A DNA stretch of 36,033 bases from Gammaproteobacteria bacterium (GTDB lineage: Bacteria; Pseudomonadota; Gammaproteobacteria; Steroidobacterales; Steroidobacteraceae): assembly GCA_003132425.1 (NCBI GenBank), contig PKXS01000085.1, positions 22,880 to 58,912 on the forward strand, written 5' to 3'. Below the pieces are notes generated by a model. The model did not search any database and was not told where the DNA came from. It saw only the letters and a program-made list of their open reading frames with translations. The position numbers and the translations under genes were made by a program. Positions 8,230-17,569 of this stretch are shown piece by piece. The stretch's first letter is position 1. Each line of letters opens with the position of its first letter.

Positions 8230-9618
8230 TTACTGTGCGCCGTAGCGCTGCATCAGGTAGCGATAGACCCCGCGCAGCGCATGCGCCTCAGCGCCGATGC
8301 TGCGGCCGGGGCGCTCCTTGGGGTTCCACGCATATAGATCCACATGCAGCCAGCGCGGCGTTGCAGTCACAAAGCGCTTTAGAAACAACGCGGCGAAAAT
8401 CGCGCCGGCAAACGGCGAAGCGGCGACATTGTTCAGGTCCGCAACTTTACTGCCGAGCTCCTCGTCGTATCCGCTCCACAGCGGCATGGGCCAAAGGTTG
8501 TCGCATTCGGCGGCGGCAATGCGCGCCAAGTCGGCCACGACCGCTTCGTCATTGCCGAACAGCGCGGGCAATTCCGGCCCCAATGCCACGCGCGCGGCGC
8601 CGGTCAGCGTCGCAAAATCGATCATCAGATCGGGCTGCTCCGTGTCGGCGAGCGCCAGCGCATCGCAGAGAATCAGCCGCCCTTCGGCATCCGTGTTGCC
8701 GACCTCGACGGTCAAGCCTTTATGCGTCGCAAGAACATCGCCGGGACGGTACGCGTTGCCGCTGATGGAGTTCTCGACTGCGGGAATGAGCACGCGCAGC
8801 TGAGCGCGAATCCTCGAGGCCATGAGCATATGCGCCAAGGCGAGCGCCACAGCCGCGCCGCCCATGTCCTTTTTCATGAGAGCCATGCCGGAACTCGTCT
8901 TGATATCGAGTCCGCCGCTATCGAAGCACACGCCCTTGCCGATGAGGGTCACTCGCGGGTAGGTTTCGCCGCGCGCAGGCGACCAGCGAATCTCGAGCAG
9001 CCGCGGAGCGCTGGCGCTTGCGCGGCCAACCGCATGAATCGCAGGAAGATTCGCGGCAAGCAATGCCTCGCCGACCCATTCCCGAAAGTCGCCCTGATGG
9101 CGCTGCGCGAGCTTAAGAGCGGCGGCGCCGAGTTCGGCCGGTCCGAAATCGGCCGTAGGCGTATTGATCCAATCTCGCGCCATTTTCAACGATTCCGCGG
9201 CGAGCGCGACGAACCCCATATCTGCGTTGGCGGGTGCGTCGAGCAGCGCCGCACGATCGGTCTTCGCCGGACGGTAGCGATCGAAGCGATAAGCGCCGTA
9301 GGCGAAGCCCAGGCTTAATTGAGTCGCCTCGGAGGCGCTGAACTGTTGAGCCAGCCGAAACCGGCGCGGCGGCAAGCGTTCGGCGAGACCAGCGGCGTGC
9401 CATAGGGACAACTCTCCCTGACGTTTACCCAAGCCTGCGACGGCGGCGGCCAAAGCGCCCGCGGAATCCGGCACCAGAACCACCCGGTGCTTCTCTGCCT
9501 TGAAATTCTGCTCGGCGAGCCACTGGCGCGCGAACGCCGACGTTGCCGCGCGCCATGTTTCAATTTCATCCTCATATAACAGCCACAGCGGAACTGCAGC
9601 ACTGCTATCGATGTTCAT
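8230..9618 (-). CDS. M17 leucyl aminopeptidase family protein
   Basis: The 462-residue metallo-aminopeptidase has a poorly conserved N-terminal domain (to about residue 150) and a typical catalytic domain. Visible are the metal-binding [10 protein letters not shown] (K228, D233), the MKKDMGG segment (D251), and the signature NTDAEGRL at residues 308-315 holding two further metal ligands and the catalytic arginine. It cleaves N-terminal residues from peptides in the cytosol using two divalent metals. It resembles the shorter PepA-like paralogues rather than E. coli PepA itself, so I give no symbol. ATG at 9618 has GGGG about nine bases upstream. It is the first gene of an operon with ilvD and is divergent from ilvC. 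Confidence 0.92.
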   Translation of the reverse strand: MNIDSSAAVPLWLLYEDEIETWRAATSAFARQWLAEQNFKAEKHRVVLVPDSAGALAAAVAGLGKRQGELSLWHAAGLAERLPPRRFRLAQQFSASEATQLSLGFAYGAYRFDRYRPAKTDRAALLDAPANADMGFVALAAESLKMARDWINTPTADFGPAELGAAALKLAQRHQGDFREWVGEALLAANLPAIHAVGRASASAPRLLEIRWSPARGETYPRVTLIGKGVCFDSGGLDIKTSSGMALMKKDMGGAAVALALAHMLMASRIRAQLRVLIPAVENSISGNAYRPGDVLATHKGLTVEVGNTDAEGRLILCDALALADTEQPDLMIDFATLTGAARVALGPELPALFGNDEAVVADLARIAAAECDNLWPMPLWSGYDEELGSKVADLNNVAASPFAGAIFAALFLKRFVTATPRWLHVDLYAWNPKERPGRSIGAEAHALRGVYRYLMQRYGAQ

Positions 9619-9724
9619 GTAAATGGCCCCACGTAAGCGTAACGGACTGTTCTGAGAGATCTTGCATCATAAGAGATTCTGTGGTGCTATTTAGTGTTAG
9701 TTAAGGCGCTTTGCGAGATTCTAA

Positions 9725-9775
9725 ATGACCCCGCTTAGGCTGCAAAAGTCTGAACGCGGGGTCTTGCGTTTCTAG
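9725..9775 (+). CDS. Possible 16-residue ilvC leader peptide
   Basis: A short frame begins with ATG at 9725 and ends with TAG at 9773-9775. It contains three Leu codons and one Val codon and spans the hairpin at 9727-9763. A GAGA about nine bases upstream is only a weak ribosome site. The amino-acid bias is modest compared with known ilv leaders, so this is a weak candidate. Confidence 0.22.
   Translation: MTPLRLQKSERGVLRF
9727..9763 (+). promoter_or_regulatory. Bipartite stem-loop in the ilvC leader, possible attenuator
   Basis: The outer stem is 8 bp (GACCCCGC at 9727-9734 with GCGGGGTC at 9756-9763). Inside it AGGCT pairs with AGTCT, one G-U, around the loop GCAAA. It ends 31 bases before the ilvC start. 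Both flanking genes point away from this gap, so it is not an end-of-gene terminator; a role in controlling ilvC is inferred. Confidence 0.5.
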
Positions 9776-9794
9776 GGTTTATCAGGAGAAGCAC

Positions 9795-10787
9795 ATGCGT
9801 ATGTATTCGCAAAAAGACGTCGACCGAAAAGCGCTGCGAGGAGCGCGAATTGCCGTGCTCGGATACGGCAGCCAGGGTCGCGCGCATGCGCTGAACCTGC
9901 GCGACAGCGGCTACGACGTGGTGGTGGGGGTTCGCAAAGGCGATAGCTGGAACAAAGCCAAAAAGGACGGCCTTAAGGTGATGCAACCGATGTTGGCGGT
10001 CAAGGGGGCGAATCTAGTTGCCATGTTGGTGCCGGACCTGACGCAAAAACCATTGTACGAGGAATTGAAGCCGGCGTTTGAAAAGGGCGCCACGCTGCTG
10101 TTCGCGCATGGCTTCAACATACACTTCAGGCAGATCAAGCCGCGCAAGGATTTGGACGTCGTGCTGATCGCGCCGAAAGGTCCGGGCGACCTGGTGCGGC
10201 GCCAATTCCAGCAGGGCCGAGGCGTGCCGTGCCTGATAGCGATCGCGCAAAATCCTTCCAAAAGCGCCAAGGCCAAAGCGCTCGCCTATGCCGACGGCAT
10301 CGGTGGAACCCGCGGCGGTGTTCTGGAGACGACGTTTGCCGAAGAAACCGAGACGGATTTGTTCGGCGAACAGGTCGTGCTGTGCGGCGGCGCCACAGAA
10401 CTGGTGGTCAAGGGCTTCGAGACGTTGGTAGAAGCCGGGTATCAGCCGGCGGTCGCGTACTACGAGTGCCTGCATGAATTGAAGCTCATCGTCGATCTGC
10501 TGCATGAGGGCGGCATCACTAAAATGCATCGCTTCATCAGCGAGACGGCCAAGTACGGCGATCTGACGCGCGGACCGCGAGTGGTCAACAAGGCTACCAA
10601 GAAGGAAATGCGCAAGATCCTGACCGAGATTCAGCAGGGCAAGTTTGCGCGCCAATGGATCGCGGAGAATAAATCCGGCCGCCGCAAGTACGCGAAACTT
10701 TTGAAGGCGGACCTTTCGCACTCGATCGAAAAAATCGGCGTTCAGCTGCGCGCGCGCATGCCGTGGCTGGAATCCGGAAAGGCCTAG
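9795..10787 (+). CDS. ilvC: Ketol-acid reductoisomerase, class I
   Basis: The 330-residue enzyme isomerises and reduces acetolactate and acetohydroxybutyrate in branched-chain amino-acid synthesis. The Rossmann domain has GYGSQG at residues 23-28 and the HGFNIHF substrate/cofactor motif. The knotted C-terminal domain carries the magnesium ligands in [10 protein letters not shown] and ECLHELK. It is short for class I (usually about 338). The cofactor loop after the second strand (R47-W52) is one residue shorter than in the common class I form and has D50 where a phosphate-binding serine is usual, so its preference for NADPH is open to question. ATG at 9795 follows CAGGAGAA. It is the first gene of an ilvC-leuCDB operon; no acetohydroxyacid synthase gene is in view. 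Confidence 0.95.
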   Translation: MRMYSQKDVDRKALRGARIAVLGYGSQGRAHALNLRDSGYDVVVGVRKGDSWNKAKKDGLKVMQPMLAVKGANLVAMLVPDLTQKPLYEELKPAFEKGATLLFAHGFNIHFRQIKPRKDLDVVLIAPKGPGDLVRRQFQQGRGVPCLIAIAQNPSKSAKAKALAYADGIGGTRGGVLETTFAEETETDLFGEQVVLCGGATELVVKGFETLVEAGYQPAVAYYECLHELKLIVDLLHEGGITKMHRFISETAKYGDLTRGPRVVNKATKKEMRKILTEIQQGKFARQWIAENKSGRRKYAKLLKADLSHSIEKIGVQLRARMPWLESGKA

Positions 10788-10801
10788 CCACAGGCCAAGC
10801 A

Positions 10802-12202
10802 ATGTCCGCCCGCTCATTATTCGATAAGGTTTGGACTGCGCACGAGGTCGTCGGCGAGACCGCGGACACGCCTGCGGTTCTGTATATCGATTTGCATCTC
10901 ATCCACGAAGTCACCTCGCCGCAGGCTTTTACGGTGCTGAAGGCCCTGGGACTCACCGTGCGGCGTCCCGAGCGCACGCTCGGCACCATGGACCACTCCA
11001 CGCCCACCAGCAGCGAACAGGTGTTCGGCAATGTGCCGATCAAGGTGGACGCGGCGGCCAAGCAAGTGCGGCAACTCGAGCAGAACGCCGCCGAATTCGG
11101 CGTCGAATTGTTCGCCATGCGCGACGCACGGCGCGGCATCGTGCATGTCATCAGTCCGGAACTAGGGTCCACTCAACCCGGCATGACCGTCGTTTGCGGC
11201 GACAGCCACACCAGCACGCACGGCGCGTTCGGCGCCCTCGCCTTTGGGATCGGCAGCACGGAAGTCGGCCATGTGTTCGCGACTCAGTGCCTACTGCAGC
11301 GCAAGCCGAAAATCTTCGCCGTGAATGTCGACGGCAGGCTGCGCCTGGGCGTAACCGCCAAGGATTTGATTCTTGCCATCATCGGCAAGGTCGGGGTCTC
11401 GGGCGGAACGGGGCATGTATTCGAATATCGAGGCTCGACCATCGACAGGCTGTCGATGGATGAACGCATGACCGTGTGCAATATGTCGATCGAGGCCGGC
11501 GCGCGCGCCGGAATGATTGCCCCGGACGAAACCACTTTTGCCTACCTCAAGAACAAGCCGCGCGCTCCGAAAGGAGCGGACTGGGATGCCGCGGTCGCGC
11601 GGTGGCGAGGCCTTGTCACCGACCCCGGCACTCGATTTGACGCGTCGGTCGATATCGACGCATCGCAATTGGAGCCGATGATCACTTACGGCACGAATCC
11701 CGGCATGGTGGTGCCGATCACCGGCGCGATCCCCGAAATCTCGGGCGATGCCATTAATGACAAGGCATTGCGCTACATGGGTTTCCACGGCGGCGATGCC
11801 ATGCTGGGTAAACCAATCGATGTGGTGTTCATCGGCAGTTGCACCAATGGCCGACTGGAGGATTTACAGGCTGCGGCGAATATTCTGAAAGGCCGCAAGG
11901 TCGCGCCCGGAGTACGTCTGATGATTGTTCCCGGTTCGCAGCAGATCAAGCGCGATGCCGAGGCGGCGGGGCTTGCGGAAATTTTCAAGGCGGCCGGCGC
12001 GGAGTGGCGCGAATCCGGCTGCTCCATGTGCCTGGGGATGAACGGCGACACGGTCGCCGCGGGTCAATATGCAATCAGCACCAGCAACCGCAATTTCGAG
12101 GGCCGCCAGGGCGTGGGGGCGCGCACTCTGCTGGTCAGTCCGTACACGGCGGCCGCCAGCGCCGTGCGCGGCAGGATTACCGACCCCAGAGAGCTGCTGT
12201 AA
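10802..12202 (+). CDS. leuC: 3-isopropylmalate dehydratase large subunit
   Basis: The 466-residue aconitase-family subunit interconverts 2- and 3-isopropylmalate together with LeuD. The [4Fe-4S] ligands are C347 (GSCTNGR), C407 and C410 (CSMCLGMN), and the conserved [12 protein letters not shown] segment is at about residues 133-144. Length and spacing match the proteobacterial LeuC1 type. ATG at 10802 is chosen because a longer upstream frame would overlap ilvC; the ribosome site is weak, so coupling to ilvC (14-base gap) is likely. The stop overlaps the leuD start by one base (TAATG). Confidence 0.96.
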   Translation: MSARSLFDKVWTAHEVVGETADTPAVLYIDLHLIHEVTSPQAFTVLKALGLTVRRPERTLGTMDHSTPTSSEQVFGNVPIKVDAAAKQVRQLEQNAAEFGVELFAMRDARRGIVHVISPELGSTQPGMTVVCGDSHTSTHGAFGALAFGIGSTEVGHVFATQCLLQRKPKIFAVNVDGRLRLGVTAKDLILAIIGKVGVSGGTGHVFEYRGSTIDRLSMDERMTVCNMSIEAGARAGMIAPDETTFAYLKNKPRAPKGADWDAAVARWRGLVTDPGTRFDASVDIDASQLEPMITYGTNPGMVVPITGAIPEISGDAINDKALRYMGFHGGDAMLGKPIDVVFIGSCTNGRLEDLQAAANILKGRKVAPGVRLMIVPGSQQIKRDAEAAGLAEIFKAAGAEWRESGCSMCLGMNGDTVAAGQYAISTSNRNFEGRQGVGARTLLVSPYTAAASAVRGRITDPRELL

Positions 12203-12786
12203 TGGAACCGCTCGAGCGCGTTCGGTCAAAGACGGTCGTCATTCCGTCGAGCAATATCGATACCGATCAAATCATTCCGGCGCGATTCTTGACTACGACG
12301 ACCAAGGAGGGCCTGGGAAAGCAACTCTTTGCCGATTGGCGCTATGGCGCGGACGGCGCGCCGAATCCGGCGTTCGTACTGAACAAACCGGAGTCGATCG
12401 GCTGCCAAGTGCTGGTCGCCGGCCACAATTTCGGCTGCGGCTCCTCGCGCGAGCATGCGCCCTGGGCGCTGCTCGACTACGGTTTCCGCGCGGTGATCAG
12501 CACGCAGATTGCCGATATATTTCGCAGCAATTCTCTGAAGAACGGCCTGTTGCCCATTACAGTCGACGATTCGACGGCGCGATGGCTGGAAGATCATCCG
12601 GGCGCCGAAGTCGATATCGATCTTAGCGTGGCGCGATTGACGCTGCCGACCGGCGTTGCAGTCACGTTCCCGATCGAAGCATTTGCCCGCCACTGTCTAT
12701 TGAACGGACTTGATGAACTCGGCTACCTGCGGAGCCGGCTCGGCGACATCGAACGCTATGAAGCCGCGCGTATCAAGGACGCCTAG
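12202..12786 (+). CDS. leuD: 3-isopropylmalate dehydratase small subunit
   Basis: The 194-residue swivel-domain subunit completes the LeuCD isomerase. Diagnostic are the N-terminal [12 protein letters not shown] motif and the [17 protein letters not shown] segment that lines the active site. The length fits the family (about 200). It starts at ATG 12202, overlapping the leuC stop by one base, which implies translational coupling and equal subunit supply. AAGGA near its end serves as the ribosome site of leuB. Confidence 0.96.
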   Translation: MEPLERVRSKTVVIPSSNIDTDQIIPARFLTTTTKEGLGKQLFADWRYGADGAPNPAFVLNKPESIGCQVLVAGHNFGCGSSREHAPWALLDYGFRAVISTQIADIFRSNSLKNGLLPITVDDSTARWLEDHPGAEVDIDLSVARLTLPTGVAVTFPIEAFARHCLLNGLDELGYLRSRLGDIERYEAARIKDA

Positions 12787-13845
12787 TTGCAAGCACTGAT
12801 CGCAGTACTCGCCGGCGATGGCATCGGCGGCGAGGTGACCGCCGAGGCGGTGCGGGCGCTCGAGGCGGTGGCCGCGCGTTTCGGCCATGAATTGCGCTTC
12901 GAAGCGGCTCTGCTCGGCGGCGCCGCCATCGATGCCGCCGGCGACGCATTGCCCGCGGCCACATTGGCGCTGTGCCGGCGCGCCGATGCCGTTTTGTTGG
13001 GTGCCGTCGGCGGACCGAAGTGGTCGGACCCCCATGCCAAGGTCCGTCCCGAGCAGGGACTGCTGCAACTGCGCAAAGCACTGGGCTTGTTCGCGAATTT
13101 GCGCCCGGTGGTTCCGCATCCGGCGCTGCTCGACGCCTCGCCGATCAAAGCCGAATTGTTGCGCGGCGTGGATATCATGGTGGTGCGCGAACTGACGGGC
13201 GGCATCTATTTCGGCGAGAAGCGCCACAGCGCCGAAGAGGCCGTCGATGTGTGCCGTTACACGCTGGAGGAAATCGAGCGTGTCGTGCGTCTCGCGGCCG
13301 GCTTGGCGCGGACCCGCCGGCGCAAGCTGACCTCAATCGATAAGGCCAATGTCCTTGAAACCTCGCGGCTCTGGCGCTCGACCGTCGAGCGCGTGCTGCC
13401 GAGTGAATTTCCGGACGTAAACTTCGAGCACATGTTGGTCGATGCCGCCGCGATGCACCTGTTGAAGCGGCCGCGCGACTTCGATGTGATCGTCACCGAA
13501 AACATGTTCGGCGATATTCTCACCGATGAGGCCTCGATGCTGGCGGGCTCCTTGGGGATATTGCCGTCCGCTTCGTTAGGCGCCGGCGCCCGCGGTCTGT
13601 TCGAACCCATCCATGGCTCCGCGCCGGACATTGCCGGCCGCGGAATCGCCAATCCCTACGCGGCGATCTTGAGCGCCGCGATGCTGCTGCGTTATTCGCT
13701 CAAGTTGCATGCCGAGGCCGACGCCCTGGAAGCCGCCGTTTCTCGAGCCGTCGTGTCCGGCGCGCTGCCCGCTGATTTGGCCGCGCCCGGAACGCTGGGA
13801 GTCACGACGCGTGCAGCAGGCGATGCGGTCCTGACTGCGCTTTAG
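12787..13845 (+). CDS. leuB: 3-isopropylmalate dehydrogenase
   Basis: The 352-residue enzyme oxidises and decarboxylates 3-isopropylmalate with NAD to give the leucine precursor. It shows the AVLAGDGIG start, the substrate arginines around [11 protein letters not shown], the [12 protein letters not shown] segment, the [16 protein letters not shown] motif, and the metal-binding aspartates near [14 protein letters not shown]. The start is TTG at 12787, immediately after the leuD stop, with AAGGA seven bases before it. Its 3' end overlaps the convergent metB gene by 44 bp (13802-13845), so the two transcripts are antisense at their ends. Confidence 0.95.
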   Translation: MQALIAVLAGDGIGGEVTAEAVRALEAVAARFGHELRFEAALLGGAAIDAAGDALPAATLALCRRADAVLLGAVGGPKWSDPHAKVRPEQGLLQLRKALGLFANLRPVVPHPALLDASPIKAELLRGVDIMVVRELTGGIYFGEKRHSAEEAVDVCRYTLEEIERVVRLAAGLARTRRRKLTSIDKANVLETSRLWRSTVERVLPSEFPDVNFEHMLVDAAAMHLLKRPRDFDVIVTENMFGDILTDEASMLAGSLGILPSASLGAGARGLFEPIHGSAPDIAGRGIANPYAAILSAAMLLRYSLKLHAEADALEAAVSRAVVSGALPADLAAPGTLGVTTRAAGDAVLTAL

Positions 13846-15010
13846 CCGCTCGCTCGAGGCCGGCCTGCAGATCGGCCACGAGATCCGCGCAATCCTCGAT
13901 GCCGATCGACACGCGCAGCAGCCCCGGCCCGATGCCTGCGCGCAGCCGCGCCGCCTCCTCCATGCCCGCGTGCGTCATGCTCACCGGATGCGCGATGAGA
14001 CTTTCCACGCCGCCGAGCGATTCGGCGAGGGAAAAGCATTCAAGTCCCCCGAGAAACGCCTCGACGGCGCTCTCGCCGCCCGCAAGTTCAAAACTCAGCA
14101 TGGCGCCGAATCCGCTTTGCTGGCGCCGCGCGATCTCATGGCCGGGATGGCCGGCAAGACCTGGGTAGAACACGCGCTGCACGGCCGGGTGGCGGTTCAG
14201 AACATCCACGACGACCGCCGCGTTCTCGCCGTGAACACGCATGCGGGCGTGCAGTGAGCGCACGCCGCGCAAAGTCAAGAAGCTGTCGAAAGGCGCGCCG
14301 GTCACTCCGATGGCATTGGCCCACCACGCCAGATTTTGCTGTAGATCGGCGGTCGCCGCGATCACCGCGCCGCCGACTACATCGCTATGCCCGTTCAGAT
14401 ACTTGGTGGTCGAATGCATGACCAAATCGGCGCCCAAAGCCAACGGCTGCTGCCAGATCGGCGACAGGAAAGTGTTATCGACCGCGACCAAGGCGCCGGT
14501 CTGGTGCGCCGCATCGGCGATCGCCCGGATGTCGACGACCCGCAGCAGCGGATTGCTCGGCGTCTCGATCCAAACCAGCTTGGGTTTTGCCGCGAGCGCC
14601 GCCTGCAGGGCGGCAGCATCGCTCTGATCGACAAAATCTACGACCAGGTTGCCCTGAACCTGCAAACCCGCGAGCAGTCGATAGGTTCCGCCATAGCAGT
14701 CGTAGGGCGCAAGCACTCTTGAACCGGCGGGTAGGGTGGCCAGAATCAACGTAACCGCCGCGAGTCCCGTGCAGGTTACCACCGCTCCGGCGCCGCCCTC
14801 CAAATCCGCGAGCGTGGCGGCGAGCTGATCGCGCGTCGGATTGCCGGAGCGCGTGTAATCGTACTTACGAGGTTGGCGGTAGCTCTCAAACGCAAAGTTC
14901 GTCGATAAGTAAATCGGGGGCACCACGGAGCCGTGTTGCGCGTCCGATTCTAGCCCGGCGCGAACCGATCGGGTCGCGATATTCTTTTTCCGTTTCACCT
15001 TGCTGCTCAT
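13802..15010 (-). CDS. metB: Cystathionine gamma-synthase (Cys/Met metabolism PLP enzyme)
   Basis: The 402-residue PLP enzyme replaces the acyl group of O-acyl-homoserine with cysteine, forming cystathionine on the way to methionine. The PLP lysine is K203 in [12 protein letters not shown], and the YTRSGNPTR motif is at about residues 52-60. The basic N-terminal stretch is unusual but short. O-acylhomoserine sulfhydrylase activity cannot be excluded from sequence. ATG at 15010 overlaps the metX stop by four bases (ATGA), so metX-metB is a coupled pair under the riboswitch upstream of metX. The tail overlaps leuB by 44 bp. Confidence 0.9.
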   Translation of the reverse strand: MSSKVKRKKNIATRSVRAGLESDAQHGSVVPPIYLSTNFAFESYRQPRKYDYTRSGNPTRDQLAATLADLEGGAGAVVTCTGLAAVTLILATLPAGSRVLAPYDCYGGTYRLLAGLQVQGNLVVDFVDQSDAAALQAALAAKPKLVWIETPSNPLLRVVDIRAIADAAHQTGALVAVDNTFLSPIWQQPLALGADLVMHSTTKYLNGHSDVVGGAVIAATADLQQNLAWWANAIGVTGAPFDSFLTLRGVRSLHARMRVHGENAAVVVDVLNRHPAVQRVFYPGLAGHPGHEIARRQQSGFGAMLSFELAGGESAVEAFLGGLECFSLAESLGGVESLIAHPVSMTHAGMEEAARLRAGIGPGLLRVSIGIEDCADLVADLQAGLERAAKAQSGPHRLLHAS

Positions 15011-15999
15011 GTGTTCTGCTCCGCTAGGGCGTGCTTGATGATGGGTATCAGGGCCGCGCCCTCCTTCAAGAAGGCATCGTGGCCGAAAATCGAATTGATT
15101 TCGATGAGTTGACGGGGACCATTGAGCCGCGCGGACAGCGCCTGCATGTCGGTGAAAGGGACGAGCTGGTCCTCGCGCACCGCAATCAGGGTTGCCGGCG
15201 TGTGCACCAGCGTCGCATCCACCTGATGCAAATCGATCGATTCGCTCAAGGCGAGGAATGACTCCGCGCGATAGGTTTGCACGTACTCATCACCGCGCGC
15301 GAACAGGTAATTCTCGATCGGAAATCGGAACCGATCGCCCTCGCGCACCGGCGCGCCGCCGAAGCGCAATGCAAATTCCACCTCGCTGCGATAGGTGGCC
15401 ATGGCCAGAGCGCGCGCGAGCTTAAGGCCCCCCGCCCCGTCGCCCCGCGCGAGCGCTTCGCGCACGATTTGCCGCTGCACGCTGCGCCAGGCGGTTGAAA
15501 GCACCTGCGACTTGTCCGCGGCGCTGAGTACGACGATGCGGCCGATCAGATCGGCATAGCGCTCGGCGAAACATAGAGCCACCATGCCTCCGTAGGAAGC
15601 GCCGACGATGGCGTGCAGAGATTTCAATCCCAGGTGATGGACGATGTGATTCAAGGCCGCGGCCTGATCGTAGGCGCTGATCGGCGGAAATCCACCCGTG
15701 CCGTCCGGCGTGGAACTTTGGCCGCGGCCGCCGATATAGTCCAGACCCAAGACCCGGTAATGTCGGGTATCGACGCCCAGACCGGGACCGACGATTTGCG
15801 GCCACCAACCCGCACCCGCGGAGTCCGCGACCACGCGATGCGCGGAAATACCCCCCAGCACCGCGACCACCGGGCCGTCCTTGGGGCCGACCAGCCGAAA
15901 TGCGATTCGGGCGGGGACGAGCGAGTCGCCGAAATGCAGGCGCCACGGCGCCGGTAGGCTCAAAGTCTCGTCGAGCTGAGTTGAAGATTTGTCAGGCAA
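15007..15999 (-). CDS. metX: Homoserine O-acyltransferase (MetX type, probably succinyl-forming)
   Basis: The 330-residue alpha/beta-hydrolase activates homoserine for methionine synthesis. The nucleophile elbow is GASYGGM (S135); the acid and base are in AVREDQLVPF and IFGHDAF near the C-terminus. It is shorter than typical acetyl-specific MetX (about 370) and resembles the xanthomonad-type enzymes reported to use succinyl-CoA; the acyl donor is inference. The start is TTG at 15999, supported by AGGAG seven bases upstream (16007-16011). The 5' leader holds a SAM-I riboswitch and a structure that can hide this ribosome site, so S-adenosylmethionine should repress it. It is followed by metB in the same operon. 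Confidence 0.9.
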   Translation of the reverse strand: MPDKSSTQLDETLSLPAPWRLHFGDSLVPARIAFRLVGPKDGPVVAVLGGISAHRVVADSAGAGWWPQIVGPGLGVDTRHYRVLGLDYIGGRGQSSTPDGTGGFPPISAYDQAAALNHIVHHLGLKSLHAIVGASYGGMVALCFAERYADLIGRIVVLSAADKSQVLSTAWRSVQRQIVREALARGDGAGGLKLARALAMATYRSEVEFALRFGGAPVREGDRFRFPIENYLFARGDEYVQTYRAESFLALSESIDLHQVDATLVHTPATLIAVREDQLVPFTDMQALSARLNGPRQLIEINSIFGHDAFLKEGAALIPIIKHALAEQNT

Positions 16000-16004
16000 T
16001 CAGT

Positions 16005-16049
16005 CGCTCCTAAAGAGGTTTACATAACCCCTGTGGAGCGCCACCGCTC
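16005..16049 (-). promoter_or_regulatory. Expression platform that can hide the metX ribosome-binding site
   Basis: On the minus strand a GAGCG-GTGG-CGCTC hairpin (16036-16049) contains CGCTCC (16035-16040), which is fully complementary to GGAGCG (16005-16010) overlapping the metX ribosome site. The two pairings exclude each other, as expected for translational control by the upstream riboswitch. The switching model is inference. Confidence 0.5.
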
Positions 16050-16090
16050 TTAGCCGTGAAGCCGCGGCGATAACCGCGCTCGACCGACCG

Positions 16091-16214
16091 CCCATCTACC
16101 GGCTTCGGGCAAGTGGCCCGTCACCGCAGGAGTTGGCACCGTTCCAACGGACGTTTAAGTCTTCGGTGGTTGCCCCGGCTTCTAAGGGCCTTTCCCTCAG
16201 CCGGTCTAGATAAG
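16091..16214 (-). ncRNA. SAM-I (S-box) riboswitch aptamer upstream of metX
   Basis: The minus-strand RNA matches the S-box architecture in order. P1 is CTTATC (16209-16214) with GATGGG (16091-16096). P2 is CCGGC/GCCGG enclosing GAGGGA and GGCCC, followed by the hallmark GGGGCAACC. P3 is CACCG/CGGTG, followed by GCCAACTCCTGC. P4 is CGGGC/GCCCG, followed by GTAGATG. These conserved blocks bind S-adenosylmethionine in the known family. It sits between a good promoter and the metXB operon, whose products make methionine, which fits feedback repression by SAM. Confidence 0.93.
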
Positions 16215-16222
16215 CTGTGGGA

Positions 16223-16251
16223 ATTTTAGGCAGCCAATCCGGCCGCGTCAA
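16223..16251 (-). promoter_or_regulatory. Sigma70-type promoter for the metX riboswitch transcript
   Basis: On the minus strand TTGACG (16246-16251) and TAAAAT (16223-16228) are separated by exactly 17 bp. The start of transcription would fall just before the riboswitch P1 helix at 16214, giving an mRNA that begins with the aptamer. Confidence 0.72.
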
Positions 16252-16277
16252 GCCATTTCACTTGCATGATTTCCATC

Positions 16278-16301
16278 AATGTACTAACGTATTAGTACAT
16301 T
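16278..16301. promoter_or_regulatory. 24-bp palindromic operator ahead of the his operon
   Basis: Perfect 10-bp arms AATGTACTAA and TTAGTACATT flank a CGTA centre. The GTACTA core resembles operators of the TrpR family, and the gene starting 33 bases downstream encodes a TrpR-family regulator, so autoregulation and his control are likely. Exact -10/-35 boxes for the his promoter could not be fixed; the palindrome occupies the space where they should be. Confidence 0.75.
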
Positions 16302-16334
16302 AACCCATTGTAGCAGTACAGGAAACAGCAGTCC

Positions 16335-16646
16335 GTGAAAACCAACCGCCCCGTCACCTTGCGCCAGGAACAGCAACATGAACGCGCGCTGTGCACTGCG
16401 ATCTTGGCCTTGCGAAGCGTCGAGGAATGCCGGAGTTTCTTCCGCGACTTGTGCACGCCGGCGGAATTGCAGGCGATGGCGGATCGATGGGCCGTCGTCG
16501 AATCCCTGGAGCGCGGTCTGCCCTATCGAGAGATTCACAAGCAAACGGGCGTCAGCGTCACCACGATAGGCCGCGTCGCCCGCTACCTCACGTCCGGCAA
16601 CGGTGGTTATCGCGCCGTCGTCGAGCGATTGAGGCCGAGCACATGA
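16335..16646 (+). CDS. TrpR-like transcriptional regulator of the his operon (YerC/YecD, HisR type)
   Basis: The 103-residue all-helical DNA-binding protein has the TrpR/YerC fold. The helix-turn-helix lies at about residues 58-85, around GLPYREIHKQTGVSVTTIGRVARYL. In xanthomonad-like bacteria a TrpR-family protein at this position is regarded as the histidine repressor. The GTG at 16335 is the start; AGGAAA lies 11 bases upstream, a rather long spacing. Its stop overlaps the hisG start by four bases (ATGA), and the palindrome at 16278-16301 lies just before it, so it very probably represses its own operon with histidine or a related ligand as signal; the ligand is inference. Confidence 0.88.
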   Translation: MKTNRPVTLRQEQQHERALCTAILALRSVEECRSFFRDLCTPAELQAMADRWAVVESLERGLPYREIHKQTGVSVTTIGRVARYLTSGNGGYRAVVERLRPST

Positions 16647-17554
16647 CTGCCGCACAGCCTGATCCCATGCGCCTGAGGATTGCCGTACAAAAGAGCGGCC
16701 GGCTCACCGACAACTCCTTGGATCTGTTGTCGCGTTGCGGCCTGAAGTACAGCCGCGGCAAAGACCAACTGATGTGCTACGGCGAGAACATGCCGCTCGA
16801 CGTGTTATTCGTGCGCGACGACGATATCCCCGACCTGGTGCAAGAGGATGTCTGCGACCTAGGCTTGGTCGGATTGAATGTCATCGAAGAAAAGCGCTTG
16901 GCATTCCAGGCACGCGGCCTAGCGCCGCTGTTCGAGACGGTGCAACTCCTCGATTTCGGGCGCTGCAAGCTTTGCATAGCGGTACCGGACGGCTTCGACT
17001 ACCGGGGCGCGGCATCGCTCGCGGGCAAACGCATCGCGACCACGTACCCGAACATTCTGGCGCGCTTTCTCGCACAGCGCGGCATTCGCGCCGAAGTGGT
17101 GGTGCTGTCCGGATCCGTGGAAATCGCACCGCGTCTCGGCCGCGCCGATTTGATTTGCGATCTGGTCTCGACCGGTTCGACACTGGCCGCCAACCATTTG
17201 CGGCAAGCCGAGACCGTACTCGAAAGTCAGGCGGTGCTCATCCGGACGCCGGTGCCCATCCCGTTCGAAAAGCAAGAATGGACGCGACGTCTATTGATGC
17301 GCATCGACGGCGTCGAGCAAGTGAAGGGCAGCAAGTACATCATGCTGCACGCACCCCGCTCTGCGTTGCCGGCAATTGCGAAGCTGTTACCGGGGAGCGA
17401 GTCGCCGACGGTCATCCCGCTGGAAGGACGCGGCGACCGGGTCGCGGTTCACGCCGTGTGCCGCGAAAATGTCTTCTGGGAGACCCTCGAGGAACTCAAA
17501 GGCGTGGGCGCGAGCTCGGTATTGGTGCTCCCGGTCGAGAAGATGCTGGCATAG
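16643..17554 (+). CDS. hisG: ATP phosphoribosyltransferase, long form
   Basis: The 303-residue enzyme condenses ATP with PRPP, the first and feedback-controlled step of histidine synthesis. It starts with LRIAVQKSGRLTDNSLDLL, carries the PRPP-binding stretch DLICDLVSTGSTLAANHL at about residues 170-190, and has the C-terminal regulatory domain (from about 225) that marks the long form, so no HisZ partner is needed. ATG at 16643 overlaps the regulator stop. Histidine inhibition through the C-terminal domain is known for the family. Confidence 0.97.
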   Translation: MTAAQPDPMRLRIAVQKSGRLTDNSLDLLSRCGLKYSRGKDQLMCYGENMPLDVLFVRDDDIPDLVQEDVCDLGLVGLNVIEEKRLAFQARGLAPLFETVQLLDFGRCKLCIAVPDGFDYRGAASLAGKRIATTYPNILARFLAQRGIRAEVVVLSGSVEIAPRLGRADLICDLVSTGSTLAANHLRQAETVLESQAVLIRTPVPIPFEKQEWTRRLLMRIDGVEQVKGSKYIMLHAPRSALPAIAKLLPGSESPTVIPLEGRGDRVAVHAVCRENVFWETLEELKGVGASSVLVLPVEKMLA

Positions 17555-17569
17555 GACTTCGCCCGAGTC

